From Chryseobacterium sp. (GTDB lineage: Bacteria > Bacteroidota > Bacteroidia > Flavobacteriales > Weeksellaceae), in contig NZ_JARBTK010000001.1 in assembly GCF_029240215.1 (NCBI RefSeq), positions 620,001 to 684,000 on the forward strand: a DNA stretch of 64,000 bases. The letters are read 5' to 3'. The position numbers and the translations under genes are program-made. Positions 1 to 7,116 of the stretch are shown here, piece by piece (position 1 is the stretch's first letter; the number at the start of each line of letters is the position of its first letter). The notes under the pieces were generated by a model, which saw nothing but the letters and a program-made list of their open reading frames with translations, was not told the DNA's origin and ran no database searches.

Positions 1-200
1 TCATAAAAAAGTCTTCCGGTATCTAAAGTGAAAACCTTTATAGGCAAATGATTATTAAAAATCATATCGGTAATGACCTGATCTTCCTGACCAAGCGATG
101 TGGAAAATACAACTCCTTCCGGCAATTTTTGTGAAATAAATTTCAGTCCGTCAAGTGGTGAAAGATGTTTTAATATCTCTGCATCTTCTTTTGAAATCAT
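1..200 (-). CDS. cysH: Phosphoadenylyl/adenylyl-sulfate reductase, N-terminal part (cut by window edge)
   Basis: Only the first 66 codons are in the window; the gene runs off the left edge. The translation starts MISKEDAEILKHLSP and contains STSLGQEDQVITD followed by FTLDTGRLFY. These are the nucleotide-binding motifs of the PAPS/APS reductase family, which reduces activated sulfate to sulfite in cysteine biosynthesis. The DTGR form resembles assimilatory APS reductases, but the iron-sulfur cysteines that would decide PAPS versus APS lie outside the window. The start ATG is at 198-200 on the minus strand. The gene follows an Rrf2 regulator on the same strand with 89 bases between, and that gap carries a promoter with an overlapping dyad. 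Family call is firm; exact substrate is not. Confidence 0.85.
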   Translation of the reverse strand, partial: MISKEDAEILKHLSPLDGLKFISQKLPEGVVFSTSLGQEDQVITDMIFNNHLPIKVFTLDTGRLFY

Positions 201-222
201 AGTTTATTCATTTGAAGTAATG

Positions 223-261
223 CAAATATCAGATAAAATAATTATCCTACCAAATAAGTAG
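223..261 (-). promoter_or_regulatory. cysH promoter with overlapping CTAC-N7-GTAG dyad
   Basis: Read on the minus strand, GATATTTG (223-230) approximates the Bacteroidota -7 box TAnnTTTG, and TTTG (251-254) matches the -33 box with exactly 20 bases between. A dyad CTAC-N7-GTAG (247-261) covers the -33 element. That position suits a repressor site, and the upstream neighbour encodes an Rrf2 regulator. The link between protein and site is inference. Confidence 0.6.
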
Positions 262-289
262 ACTTATAAAGTCAAAATTTAGAATTTAT

Positions 290-697
290 TTAATCGATTA
301 AGTCAAGAAGTGTTTTTTCTTCCAAAATCTTTAAAGAAGCATCTCTCACTTCGATCAAAACATCATGCAGACTACAATGATCTTCGTTACAATCTGCACA
401 TTTTTCATAGAAATTGAGACTTACACAAGGAAGCAATGCAATCGGACCGTTTACGAGACGAATAATCTTCGCAAGCTTTACGTCTTCAGGGTTTTCTTTA
501 AAAAAATATCCGCCGCCTTTTCCTTTTTTACTGTCGAGAATGTCTGCTTTTTTAAGTTCAAGTAAAATATTTTCAAGGAATTTTAACGGAATTTTTTTGT
601 GCTCGGCGATTTCAGAAATAAGAACAGGACCTCCATTTCTTTTTTCTACAAGATATGAAAGTGCCTTAAACGCATATTGAGATTTCTTTGACAGCAT
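290..697 (-). CDS. Rrf2 family transcriptional regulator (probable sulfur/cysteine metabolism repressor)
   Basis: This 135-residue protein has the Rrf2 layout: an N-terminal winged helix (MLSKKSQYAFKALSYLV, then ISEIAEHKKIPLKFLENILLEL as recognition region, then KGKGGGYF wing) and a C-terminal part with cysteines in the pattern LPCVSLNFYEKCADCNEDHC. Rrf2 proteins sense iron-sulfur status, nitric oxide or cysteine precursors (IscR, NsrR, CymR). Four cysteines in the sensor loop would allow a metal or cluster, though CymR-type regulators need none. The next gene on the same strand is cysH, whose promoter carries a dyad over the -33 box, so control of sulfate assimilation is the most likely job. 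A full -7 box sits just before the start codon. Confidence 0.85.
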   Translation of the reverse strand: MLSKKSQYAFKALSYLVEKRNGGPVLISEIAEHKKIPLKFLENILLELKKADILDSKKGKGGGYFFKENPEDVKLAKIIRLVNGPIALLPCVSLNFYEKCADCNEDHCSLHDVLIEVRDASLKILEEKTLLDLID

Positions 698-702
698 TAC
701 AG

Positions 703-710
703 CAAAAGTA
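703..710 (-). promoter_or_regulatory. -7 box of the Rrf2 gene
   Basis: TACTTTTG on the minus strand matches TAnnTTTG and ends 6 bases before the ATG at 697, so the transcript would have almost no leader. No convincing -33 element is seen. Confidence 0.4.
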
Positions 711-825
711 AGAAAATTGTTTTAATTGTATAAAATTGAATTTTAGAAGGTGGGAAGTTCGGGTCAGAAGTAATTTCTATTATAAAACTTCGGTCTTTGG
801 TCTCCAAACATCTCACCAAATTTCT

Positions 826-833
826 TAAATTTG
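826..833 (+). promoter_or_regulatory. -7 box of the DUF4268 gene
   Basis: TAAATTTG matches TAnnTTTG and lies 6 bases before the ATG at 839. An in-frame extension back to 797 would place this box inside the coding region, so it favours the ATG at 839. Confidence 0.45.
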
Positions 834-838
834 TTTAT

Positions 839-1267
839 ATGTTCAGTAAACAGGAAGCACAGCAGTTAAAAAAAGAATTTTGGACGGCATTCGGAAAGTC
901 ATTTCCCAGAAAATGGATTTTGTACGATACAAAAGTCAAAGATTTTTCGTTCAAATTTAATGCTGAAAGCAAAAAGGCAGAAGTTTCTTTAGACATCGAA
1001 ATGAGAGATGAAATCTATCGAGATGCGTACTATAATAAGATCTGGTCGCTTGAAGATATTCTGAAAGATTATATTGGTGATTTTCATAAAGAAGAATTTT
1101 ATACTTTGGAAAACGGAAAAGTCATCAGCAGAATCTGGGTAGAAAAAGACGGAGTTTCTGTTCTTAACAAAAATACATGGCAGCAAATTTTTGAATTTTT
1201 TGTAGAGAAAATGGATGGCTTTGAAAGGTTTTATTATGAATATGAGGACTTTATAAAAGATGTTTAA
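839..1267 (+). CDS. DUF4268 domain-containing protein
   Basis: This 142-residue protein begins MFSKQEAQQLKKEFWTAFG and matches my recollection of DUF4268 proteins that are common in flavobacteria; the family has no settled function, and the fold is thought to resemble restriction-endonuclease-like domains in some larger members. It is rich in aromatic and charged residues and has no signal peptide or membrane segment, so it is probably cytoplasmic. The start at 839 is preferred over an upstream in-frame ATG at 797 because a -7 promoter box lies between them. Only 2 bases separate its stop from the next start, so the two are probably co-translated with the zinc-ribbon gene behind it. Confidence 0.7.
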   Translation: MFSKQEAQQLKKEFWTAFGKSFPRKWILYDTKVKDFSFKFNAESKKAEVSLDIEMRDEIYRDAYYNKIWSLEDILKDYIGDFHKEEFYTLENGKVISRIWVEKDGVSVLNKNTWQQIFEFFVEKMDGFERFYYEYEDFIKDV

Positions 1268-1269
1268 AT

Positions 1270-1575
1270 ATGAAAATCAGATATTGTTGGAGGTGTAGAA
1301 TGGATGTTCCTATGCTGGATTCTGAAGAAGGAGAAATTGCTTCGAAATTATTATCTGAAGGATTTCAGGAAGCAAAAAAATTGAGGAAACCTCCACGTTT
1401 TAGCAAATTACTTAGTTATTATAAAGATGTAACAGGTTTTGAAGAGACAAATCCTAATGCAATTATGCATCATTTTATTGATATGTATGGTCCTGATTGT
1501 GAAAACTGTGGAAAACCTTATCGAACAGAAACGGCAACTTTTTGTCCAAAATGTGGTAATAAAAGAAAATTGTAG
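1270..1575 (+). CDS. Small zinc-ribbon protein of unknown function
   Basis: A 101-residue protein with CWRC near the N-terminus and, towards the end, CENCGKPYRTETATFCPKCG, a typical treble or ribbon zinc site built from two CxxC pairs. The first 70 residues form no domain I recognise. There is no export signal. It follows the DUF4268 gene with a 2-base gap. Zinc ribbons of this kind usually bind nucleic acid or protein partners, but nothing here fixes a function. Confidence 0.65.
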   Translation: MKIRYCWRCRMDVPMLDSEEGEIASKLLSEGFQEAKKLRKPPRFSKLLSYYKDVTGFEETNPNAIMHHFIDMYGPDCENCGKPYRTETATFCPKCGNKRKL

Positions 1576-1585
1576 TTCATCACTT

Positions 1586-1601
1586 TTTACCAAATGACAA
1601 A
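1586..1601 (-). promoter_or_regulatory. Putative operator, copy 1 (upstream of the Crp-like gene)
   Basis: On the minus strand this reads TTTGTCATTTGGTAAA. It differs at one base from TTTGTCATTTGGCAAA at 2340-2355, ahead of the SDR gene. It ends 33 bases before the ATG of the Crp-like regulator, a fitting place for self-regulation. Confidence 0.5.
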
Positions 1602-1634
1602 TCCTAAAAAATCAACTTTTCTTACCTTGCCCTC

Positions 1635-2210
1635 ATGAAAGAACTTTTTGATTTTATCCTACGATTTGGAAACCTCAACCAACAGCAAATTAATTTTATC
1701 GCCAGTAAAGCAGCAGAAATAAATCTTTCAAAAGAAGAATATTTTTCTGAAGCCGGAAAAATATCAAGACAAGTTGCATTTGTCGTTGATGGAATTATGC
1801 GGGTTTGCTATTACGATAACAAAGGTGAAGAAATCACAAAATATTTCATTGAAGAAAATAATCTGGTCGTAGATCTCGAAAGTTTTGATAATGAAATTCC
1901 CTCCAGCTCTTATGTTCAGGCGGTTACTGATTGTAAGTTGATTGTTTTTCAGAGAAAAGACTGGTTAGAATTACTACAAACTATTGTTGGTTGGGAAGCC
2001 ATTGTTCATAAAATAATTTCAAGAGCATTGCTTCAAAAAGTAGAAAGAAGAAGTCCGCTTGTTTCTGAAGATGCTAAAACACGTTATCTGAAGTTTCTGG
2101 AAATTTACCCTAATGTAGTCAACCGCATTCCGCTTTCATATATTGCTTCCTATTTAGGGATTACGCAATCTTCACTAAGTCGGATCAGGAAAAATATTGG
2201 TAAGGTTTAG
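1635..2210 (+). CDS. Crp/Fnr family transcriptional regulator
   Basis: This 191-residue protein has an N-terminal cyclic-nucleotide-binding beta-roll (about residues 25-115, with FVVDGIMRVCYYDNKGEEITKYF as the core) and a short C-terminal helix-turn-helix in which ISLSYIASYLGITQSSLSRIRKN-like residues form the recognition helix. Bacteroidota carry many such single-gene Crp-like proteins, often beside the oxidoreductase gene they control; the ligand is generally unknown. The next gene is an SDR oxidoreductase, and both genes share a 16-base motif in their upstream regions. The start is preceded by TACCTTG, a slightly imperfect -7 box, giving a very short leader. Confidence 0.85.
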   Translation: MKELFDFILRFGNLNQQQINFIASKAAEINLSKEEYFSEAGKISRQVAFVVDGIMRVCYYDNKGEEITKYFIEENNLVVDLESFDNEIPSSSYVQAVTDCKLIVFQRKDWLELLQTIVGWEAIVHKIISRALLQKVERRSPLVSEDAKTRYLKFLEIYPNVVNRIPLSYIASYLGITQSSLSRIRKNIGKV

Positions 2211-2339
2211 ACATCAGATTTCTGGCTTTGCCTATTTGAAACTTTAATTGATTTGCTTATTAATTTATCAACAAACAAAATGTATTAATTTCAAAAACTT
2301 CTAATTCTCCCCGATCAAACTTCCAACTCATCATCGCTT

Positions 2340-2355
2340 TTTGTCATTTGGCAAA
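2340..2355 (+). promoter_or_regulatory. Putative operator, copy 2 (upstream of the SDR gene)
   Basis: TTTGTCATTTGGCAAA contains the dyad TTTG-N8-CAAA and an inner CATTTG-G-CAAATG symmetry extending two bases past it. It lies 51 bases before the SDR start and matches 15 of 16 positions of the site ahead of the Crp-like gene. Binding by the Crp-like protein is inferred from position and sharing. Confidence 0.5.
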
Positions 2356-2406
2356 TGTTATCTTATTAAATTGGCGGACTTTTACACCATCAATTAAAAT
2401 AAAAAA

Positions 2407-3144
2407 ATGACAACAGCATTAATAACAGGAGCCAACAGAAGTATTGGTCTTGAAACCGCAAAACAATTTTCACAAAAAGGATTATTCGTTTATTTAGGTA
2501 GTCGTGATCTTGCAAAAGGAGAAGTGATTGTAAAAGAATTAAACGAAAAAGGCTTTCAAAATATCAAAGCGATTGAAATCGATGTTACCAATCCTGAATC
2601 AATCTCGGCAGCAAAAAACATCGTAGAAAACGAACAAGGGAAACTTGATATTCTTATCAACAACGCGGGAATTCTTGGTGTAAATCCTCAAACTGCAACA
2701 GAAACTGCAGTCGATGATATTAAAGAGGTTTTTGAAACAAATTTCTTCGGAGTGATCAATGTGACTCAGGCTTTTTTAGATTTACTTAAAAAATCTGACA
2801 GCCCAAGAATCAGTAATATCACTTCAGGATTAGGTTCATTGACGTTGCACAGCGATCCGAGCTGGAAATATTACCAGGTAAAAGCTGCAGCTTACGGTCC
2901 TTCAAAGTCAGCTTTGAATGCTTACACAATTGTCTTAGCGTATGAACTTAGAGATCTCTCTTTTAAAGTCAATGCAATTGATCCCGGTTATACGGCAACA
3001 GATTTTAATCATCACAGCGGTCCCGGTTCTGTGGAAAGCGCAGCCTCGTTTATCATCAAACATACTTTGACAGACGAAAACGCACCGACAGGACAATTTT
3101 ACAGCAATGACATTGAGGACGAAACAGGAATCAGTCCTTGGTAG
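2407..3144 (+). CDS. Short-chain dehydrogenase/reductase (SDR)
   Basis: A 245-residue classical SDR. The Rossmann motif is TGANRSIG near residue 8 (the second glycine of TGxxxGxG is serine here), followed by the NNAG structural motif near residue 86, a catalytic serine in NITSG near 139, and YGPSK (the YxxxK pair) near 162. Such enzymes reduce or oxidise carbonyl/alcohol groups with NAD(P)(H); the substrate cannot be read from sequence. Closest resemblance is to carbonyl-reductase-like SDRs. The upstream shared motif suggests control by the adjacent Crp-like regulator. It is followed by an AraC regulator and a flavin monooxygenase on the same strand, which may form a small detoxification group. 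Confidence 0.85.
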   Translation: MTTALITGANRSIGLETAKQFSQKGLFVYLGSRDLAKGEVIVKELNEKGFQNIKAIEIDVTNPESISAAKNIVENEQGKLDILINNAGILGVNPQTATETAVDDIKEVFETNFFGVINVTQAFLDLLKKSDSPRISNITSGLGSLTLHSDPSWKYYQVKAAAYGPSKSALNAYTIVLAYELRDLSFKVNAIDPGYTATDFNHHSGPGSVESAASFIIKHTLTDENAPTGQFYSNDIEDETGISPW

Positions 3145-3241
3145 AAACAAATTTAAGATTATATTTAAAGAGAGACTTTCGGGTTTCTCTTTTTTGTTTT
3201 CAGTAATATCATTAGATTTGATTTCATTTTCAGAATCAAAT

Positions 3242-4000
3242 ATGACCAACGACATCTATTACAAAAACATCAAACCAGACGAGTCTATTTCTGACTTTGT
3301 AGAGAGTTTTTGGGTGTTGCATAATCATTCGGAAAATTACAAAGAAACGATAGGATTACCTGACGGACGCATCGATTTATTTCTAATACAATCAGACGAT
3401 GAACCTTTCAGAATTGTACTTCTCGGTTTGGGAACGCAGCAGCATGAAGAAGGTGTTATTCCTGCCAAAAGTCTGAGATTTGCGGTCAGTTTTAAGCTAC
3501 TTGCCGTAGAATATATTTTTCATGAAGCCATTTCCGATATTGTAGATAAAGGAAAAATATTACCTGATGATTTCTGGAATTTTAAGCCTGAAGATCTCAA
3601 TAATTTTGAAGATTTTTGCAAAAAGGCATCAGAAAAAATAAAATCTCTTCTCATCAAACAAATTGATCCCCGCAAAAAGAAGCTGTTTGATCTTATTTAC
3701 TATAATCACGGTTCTGTTTCAGTACAAGAACTTTCTGAAAAAGTGGGTTGGAGCAGCCGACAAATCAACCGCTATTTTAATCAGCAATTTGGCATTTCGT
3801 TAAAATCATTTTGCAGCATCCTTCGTTTCAGAGCTTCACTGGAACATATTGCAAAAGGGAAACTCTTTCCGGAACTCAATTTTGCAGACCAGACTCACTT
3901 TATCAAAGAAATAAAAAAGTTTTCCGGAGCGGTACCTAAAGAATTATTTAAAAATAAAAACGACCGATTTATACTATTATCCTCTTTCAGGACAGAATAA
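3242..4000 (+). CDS. AraC family transcriptional regulator
   Basis: A 252-residue regulator with an N-terminal sensor of the DUF6597 type (MTNDIYYKNIKPDESISDFVESFWVL) and a C-terminal AraC helix-turn-helix pair (QELSEKVGWSSRQINRYFNQ, then LNFADQTHFIKEIKKFSG). An in-frame ATG exists further upstream at 3107, but it overlaps the end of the SDR gene and adds a stretch with no family similarity, so the ATG at 3242 is preferred. Its stop lies 28 bases before the flavoprotein gene; it probably controls that gene. Confidence 0.8.
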   Translation: MTNDIYYKNIKPDESISDFVESFWVLHNHSENYKETIGLPDGRIDLFLIQSDDEPFRIVLLGLGTQQHEEGVIPAKSLRFAVSFKLLAVEYIFHEAISDIVDKGKILPDDFWNFKPEDLNNFEDFCKKASEKIKSLLIKQIDPRKKKLFDLIYYNHGSVSVQELSEKVGWSSRQINRYFNQQFGISLKSFCSILRFRASLEHIAKGKLFPELNFADQTHFIKEIKKFSGAVPKELFKNKNDRFILLSSFRTE

Positions 4001-4028
4001 ATTTGCATCATTCAAAACGATAAAGAAT

Positions 4029-5195
4029 ATGCAAATCAACAATAAAAAAATCGCAATTATCGGCGGAGGTCCCGGTGGACTGACTTTAGCCAGACTTTTA
4101 CAGCTTAAAGGAGCCGATGTAAAAGTTTACGAAAGAGACATCAACAAAGATGCACGAGTGCAAGGTGCACCTCTCGATATGCATGAAGAATCGGGATTGG
4201 CCGCTTTAATTAAAGCTGATTTACTGACCGAATTTAAAAATAATTTTATGCCGGGTGCAGATAAAACACTCATCTTAAACGATCAGGCAGAAATCTTTTT
4301 CAGTGATCACGAAAGCAATATTGACGAAGATTTTGGAAACGAACATTTTCGTCCGGAGATCGATCGTGGCGTATTAAGAAAAATATTATTAAATTCTTTA
4401 GATCCCGAAACTGTTGTCTGGAACAGTCATTTTATTTCTATGGAACCACAAGATGAAGGTTGGCTGCTACATTTCAAAGGTGGTTTGTCGGTTTACGCAG
4501 ATCTCGTCATTGGTTCTGATGGTGCCAATTCTAAAATCCGTTCTTACCTGACAGATACTAAACCTTTTTATTCTGGAATTACGATGTTGGAAGGTAATGT
4601 TTATAATTCCGAAAAAGCAGTTCCGCAAATACATTCATTGATCAACGGAGGAAAAATCATGGCTTTTGGAAACGAAAAAAATATTCTGATGGGACAGAAA
4701 GGCGGTGGCGATCTTGGATTTTATGTCAGTTTTAAAACCAATCAAAATTGGGCAAAAGAAAGCGGAATTGATTTCTCAGATCGCACAGAGGTTCTAAATT
4801 GGTTTAAAAAAGAATATTCGGAATGGAGCAATATCTGGGATGAATTATTTGAAAAAGCAGCTACTCCATTTATTCCTCGTCCGATTTACTGTACGCCTTT
4901 CGATCAAACATGGAAAACTCTTCCTAACTTGACCATCATCGGTGACGCAGCTCATGTAATGCCGCCATTTGCCGGAGAAGGTGCAAACATGGCGATGCTT
5001 GATGCTCTGGAACTAAGTGAAACTCTGACTTCGGAGGAATATGGTTCTTTAGAGGAAGCTATTTTAAATTATGAATCGAAGATGCGTAAGAGAGCAGCAA
5101 TTGCAGCGAAGGACTCGCTTGAAAATGGTGAGAAAATGCATTCTGCTGATTCATTAAACACAATGCTGGAATTTTTTAATAGTACTGATCATTAA
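4029..5195 (+). CDS. TetX-like FAD-dependent monooxygenase, substrate unknown
   Basis: This 388-residue flavoprotein has the dinucleotide motif IIGGGPGGLTLARLLQ at the N-terminus, a central DLVIGSDGANSKIR (the DG motif) and IGDAAHVMPPFAGEGANMAM (the GD motif that contacts FAD and NADPH). It aligns along its whole length with the tetracycline-inactivating enzyme TetX. The residues that hold tetracycline in TetX look changed: by my alignment Gln192 is Glu, Arg213 is Lys, His234 is Gly and Gly236 is Tyr. It is therefore best called a TetX-family hydroxylase of unknown aromatic substrate, not a resistance gene. It follows an AraC regulator and ends at a stem-loop terminator. Confidence 0.85.
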   Translation: MQINNKKIAIIGGGPGGLTLARLLQLKGADVKVYERDINKDARVQGAPLDMHEESGLAALIKADLLTEFKNNFMPGADKTLILNDQAEIFFSDHESNIDEDFGNEHFRPEIDRGVLRKILLNSLDPETVVWNSHFISMEPQDEGWLLHFKGGLSVYADLVIGSDGANSKIRSYLTDTKPFYSGITMLEGNVYNSEKAVPQIHSLINGGKIMAFGNEKNILMGQKGGGDLGFYVSFKTNQNWAKESGIDFSDRTEVLNWFKKEYSEWSNIWDELFEKAATPFIPRPIYCTPFDQTWKTLPNLTIIGDAAHVMPPFAGEGANMAMLDALELSETLTSEEYGSLEEAILNYESKMRKRAAIAAKDSLENGEKMHSADSLNTMLEFFNSTDH

Positions 5196-5222
5196 ATTTA
5201 AAACTTTTACGATGTAAATAAA

Positions 5223-5254
5223 AAAAGACATCCGCAAAAATACAGATGTCTTTT
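5223..5254. terminator. Bidirectional terminator
   Basis: A 10-bp stem (AAAAGACATC with GATGTCTTTT) around a 12-base loop lies between two converging genes and has A/T tracts at both ends, so it can stop transcripts from either side. Confidence 0.75.
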
Positions 5255-5273
5255 CAAATATTTTGAGCAAAAA

Positions 5274-5951
5274 TTATTTTTGAGTAGCTTTCACATCGAT
5301 ACCGATCTCGATATCTTTGCTGATCATCCATTCTGCAGGATCAGTTTCGTCAGTTCCGAATTTGATTCCCCAATCAGCACGATTCACAGTGAACTGAGCT
5401 TTTACAGTTGCTGATTTGTCTACGATGTCAACTTTTGCAGGGAAAGTAACATTCATCGTTTTACCTAATAAAGTAAGGTTTCCGCTCACTGTTTTATTGG
5501 CACCTTCTACAGCATTTTGAGCACCTGCAGCAAGATCTTCCACTTTAGTGATTTTAAAATCAGCAGTCGGGAATTTTTCTACATTAAAGAAATCCTGATT
5601 CTTCAAATGTCCTTCAAGATCTGTGTATTTTTTATCTTTTTCAGTTACTGAAGCAGGATCTACCTTAATAGATTTCATATCGATTACAAATTCTCCTGAA
5701 GTCAATTGGTTTTCAGCTACAGACAATTCTCCTGTTGATACAGCAAGAGTTCCCCAACGTGGAGCAAAACCTCCTTTGTGGAACGCTTTCCAGTTTACTT
5801 TAGATGCTGCAGTATCTACTGTAAATACAGCTCCCTGCTTTTCAGCTACAGATTGCTCTTGGCCTGCAGTTGCAGCTTCTGTTTTTTTATCTCCACAAGA
5901 TGCAAGTAAAAGACCCATACCTGCTAAAGCGATTACACTGATTTTCTTCAT
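5274..5951 (-). CDS. YceI family lipoprotein
   Basis: A 225-residue protein with a lipoprotein signal (MKKISVIALAGMGLLLASC, cysteine 19 as lipidation site) followed by an Ala/Thr/Glu-rich linker and a YceI domain from about residue 42. YceI proteins are lipocalin-like barrels that bind isoprenoid chains; the DTAASKVNWKAFHKGG start, the middle LEGHLKNQDFFNVEKFPTA segment and the final FTVNRADWGI segment are characteristic. It is probably anchored on the periplasmic side of a membrane. It is a single gene with its own terminator and a promoter-like pair at 6003-6036 on the minus strand (TGTTTTTG with TTTG 22 bases before it, a loose match). Confidence 0.85.
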   Translation of the reverse strand: MKKISVIALAGMGLLLASCGDKKTEAATAGQEQSVAEKQGAVFTVDTAASKVNWKAFHKGGFAPRWGTLAVSTGELSVAENQLTSGEFVIDMKSIKVDPASVTEKDKKYTDLEGHLKNQDFFNVEKFPTADFKITKVEDLAAGAQNAVEGANKTVSGNLTLLGKTMNVTFPAKVDIVDKSATVKAQFTVNRADWGIKFGTDETDPAEWMISKDIEIGIDVKATQK

Positions 5952-6186
5952 TTTTTTAAATATTTAATATTAATATTGATTAAGTATTGCTTTTATAAAC
6001 AGCAAAAACACTGTTTTATTATTTCAACACTGCAAACCTCGGAAAAATTTATGATTTAACTTATTAACATAGGATAAGAAAACAAAAAAATATAAATTTT
6101 CCTGATTTCATTGTTAGTTCCAATTTTTGTTTACTTTTTTTGCAGTATGTATTTTTCTTTATAGAGTGAGTTTATGAACATTTTAC

Positions 6187-6194
6187 TATATTTG
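6187..6194 (+). promoter_or_regulatory. -7 box of the TraB/GumN gene
   Basis: TATATTTG matches TAnnTTTG. It lies after an upstream in-frame ATG at 6174, which argues that translation starts at 6246 instead. Confidence 0.45.
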
Positions 6195-6245
6195 AACGTA
6201 TTCCAAAACGGTTTTTGCTACCATTTATTTAAAATAAAAACTGCA

Positions 6246-7100
6246 ATGAAAAAAATATTTTTACTATTTCTTATTTTATCATTAAATCTCTCATTTGCTC
6301 AGAACACCATACTCTGGACAATAAAGAAAGAAGGCAATCCAAACGTTTCATACCTTTTAGGAACTTATCATCAGATGGGAAATTCTTATATAGATTCGCT
6401 TAAAACCTTAATAAGATCGCTCAAATCTTCTAAAGTTGCCATATTTGAAAATATAGATACGGGAGAAAATCTTGCAAAATACTTAAACGCCAGAGAAGAA
6501 AATTTTACTTATAAACAGAAATTAGATAAAAATCATCTGAAATTTTTAGAAGAAATTGCACAAAAATGGACTGTTCCAATTTCTAAATTATCACCTCCCG
6601 AATTACTTTTAAAGCTTCAGCAGACCTATCTGGAAACACAATGTGGAACAGTAAAAAACAGCGATACTTTTAAAAGTTTTGATAATTACCTGATTAAAAC
6701 GGCAAAGCAAAATTCTGTTGAATTGGTAGGTTTAGAAAGCAACGACCTCATGACTTCTTACATCAATCAGCAAGATCGCACAGACTGGAAGGATATAAAA
6801 AAACATATTAATCTCTGGCTCGACAATATTAAAATGAAGCGTGATACTGACATTCACTGTCGTATGGCTGAATCTTACAAAAAGCAGAATTTAGATTACC
6901 AACTTGATTCTGAATGTGCAGAAAGTCTGATGATCAGTTCCAGAAGTGCGGTCTGGTTGCCTATTATCGAAAAGAATATTGCAGAGAAAAACAGTTTTAT
7001 TGCAGTAGGATATGCGCATCTCACAGGAAAATGCGGATTGATTTCTAAGTTGAAACTGGCTGGTTATAAAGTTGAGCCGATATATAATTTGGAGGAATAA
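6246..7100 (+). CDS. TraB/GumN family protein, secreted
   Basis: A 284-residue protein with a signal peptide (MKKIFLLFLILSLNLSFAQ). The family hallmarks are YLLGTYHQMG near residue 36 (usual form LGTxHxG) and VGYAHLTGKCGL near the C-terminus (usual form VGxxHLxGxxGL). TraB/PrgY/GumN proteins share a fold with Tiki-type metalloproteases, and the conserved histidines and the Glu in the FENID segment would fit a metal site; activity of bacterial members is not settled. The start at 6246 is chosen because of the signal peptide and the promoter box between it and an earlier ATG. The AraC gene behind it starts 16 bases after its stop. Confidence 0.8.
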   Translation: MKKIFLLFLILSLNLSFAQNTILWTIKKEGNPNVSYLLGTYHQMGNSYIDSLKTLIRSLKSSKVAIFENIDTGENLAKYLNAREENFTYKQKLDKNHLKFLEEIAQKWTVPISKLSPPELLLKLQQTYLETQCGTVKNSDTFKSFDNYLIKTAKQNSVELVGLESNDLMTSYINQQDRTDWKDIKKHINLWLDNIKMKRDTDIHCRMAESYKKQNLDYQLDSECAESLMISSRSAVWLPIIEKNIAEKNSFIAVGYAHLTGKCGLISKLKLAGYKVEPIYNLEE

Positions 7101-7116
7101 TTTAAAAGATGTTATA

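Noticed and set aside
3107..3241. Longer start for the AraC regulator at 3242
   Set aside because: The extension overlaps the SDR gene and carries no similarity to AraC sensors.
4029..5195. Tetracycline resistance gene tet(X)
   Set aside because: Family match only; residues that contact tetracycline differ by manual alignment.
5623..5967. Plus-strand open frame opposite the YceI gene
   Set aside because: Antisense shadow of a well-supported gene, with no start signals or similarity.
6174..6245. Longer start for the TraB/GumN gene
   Set aside because: A TAnnTTTG promoter box lies after this ATG, and the signal peptide begins at 6246.
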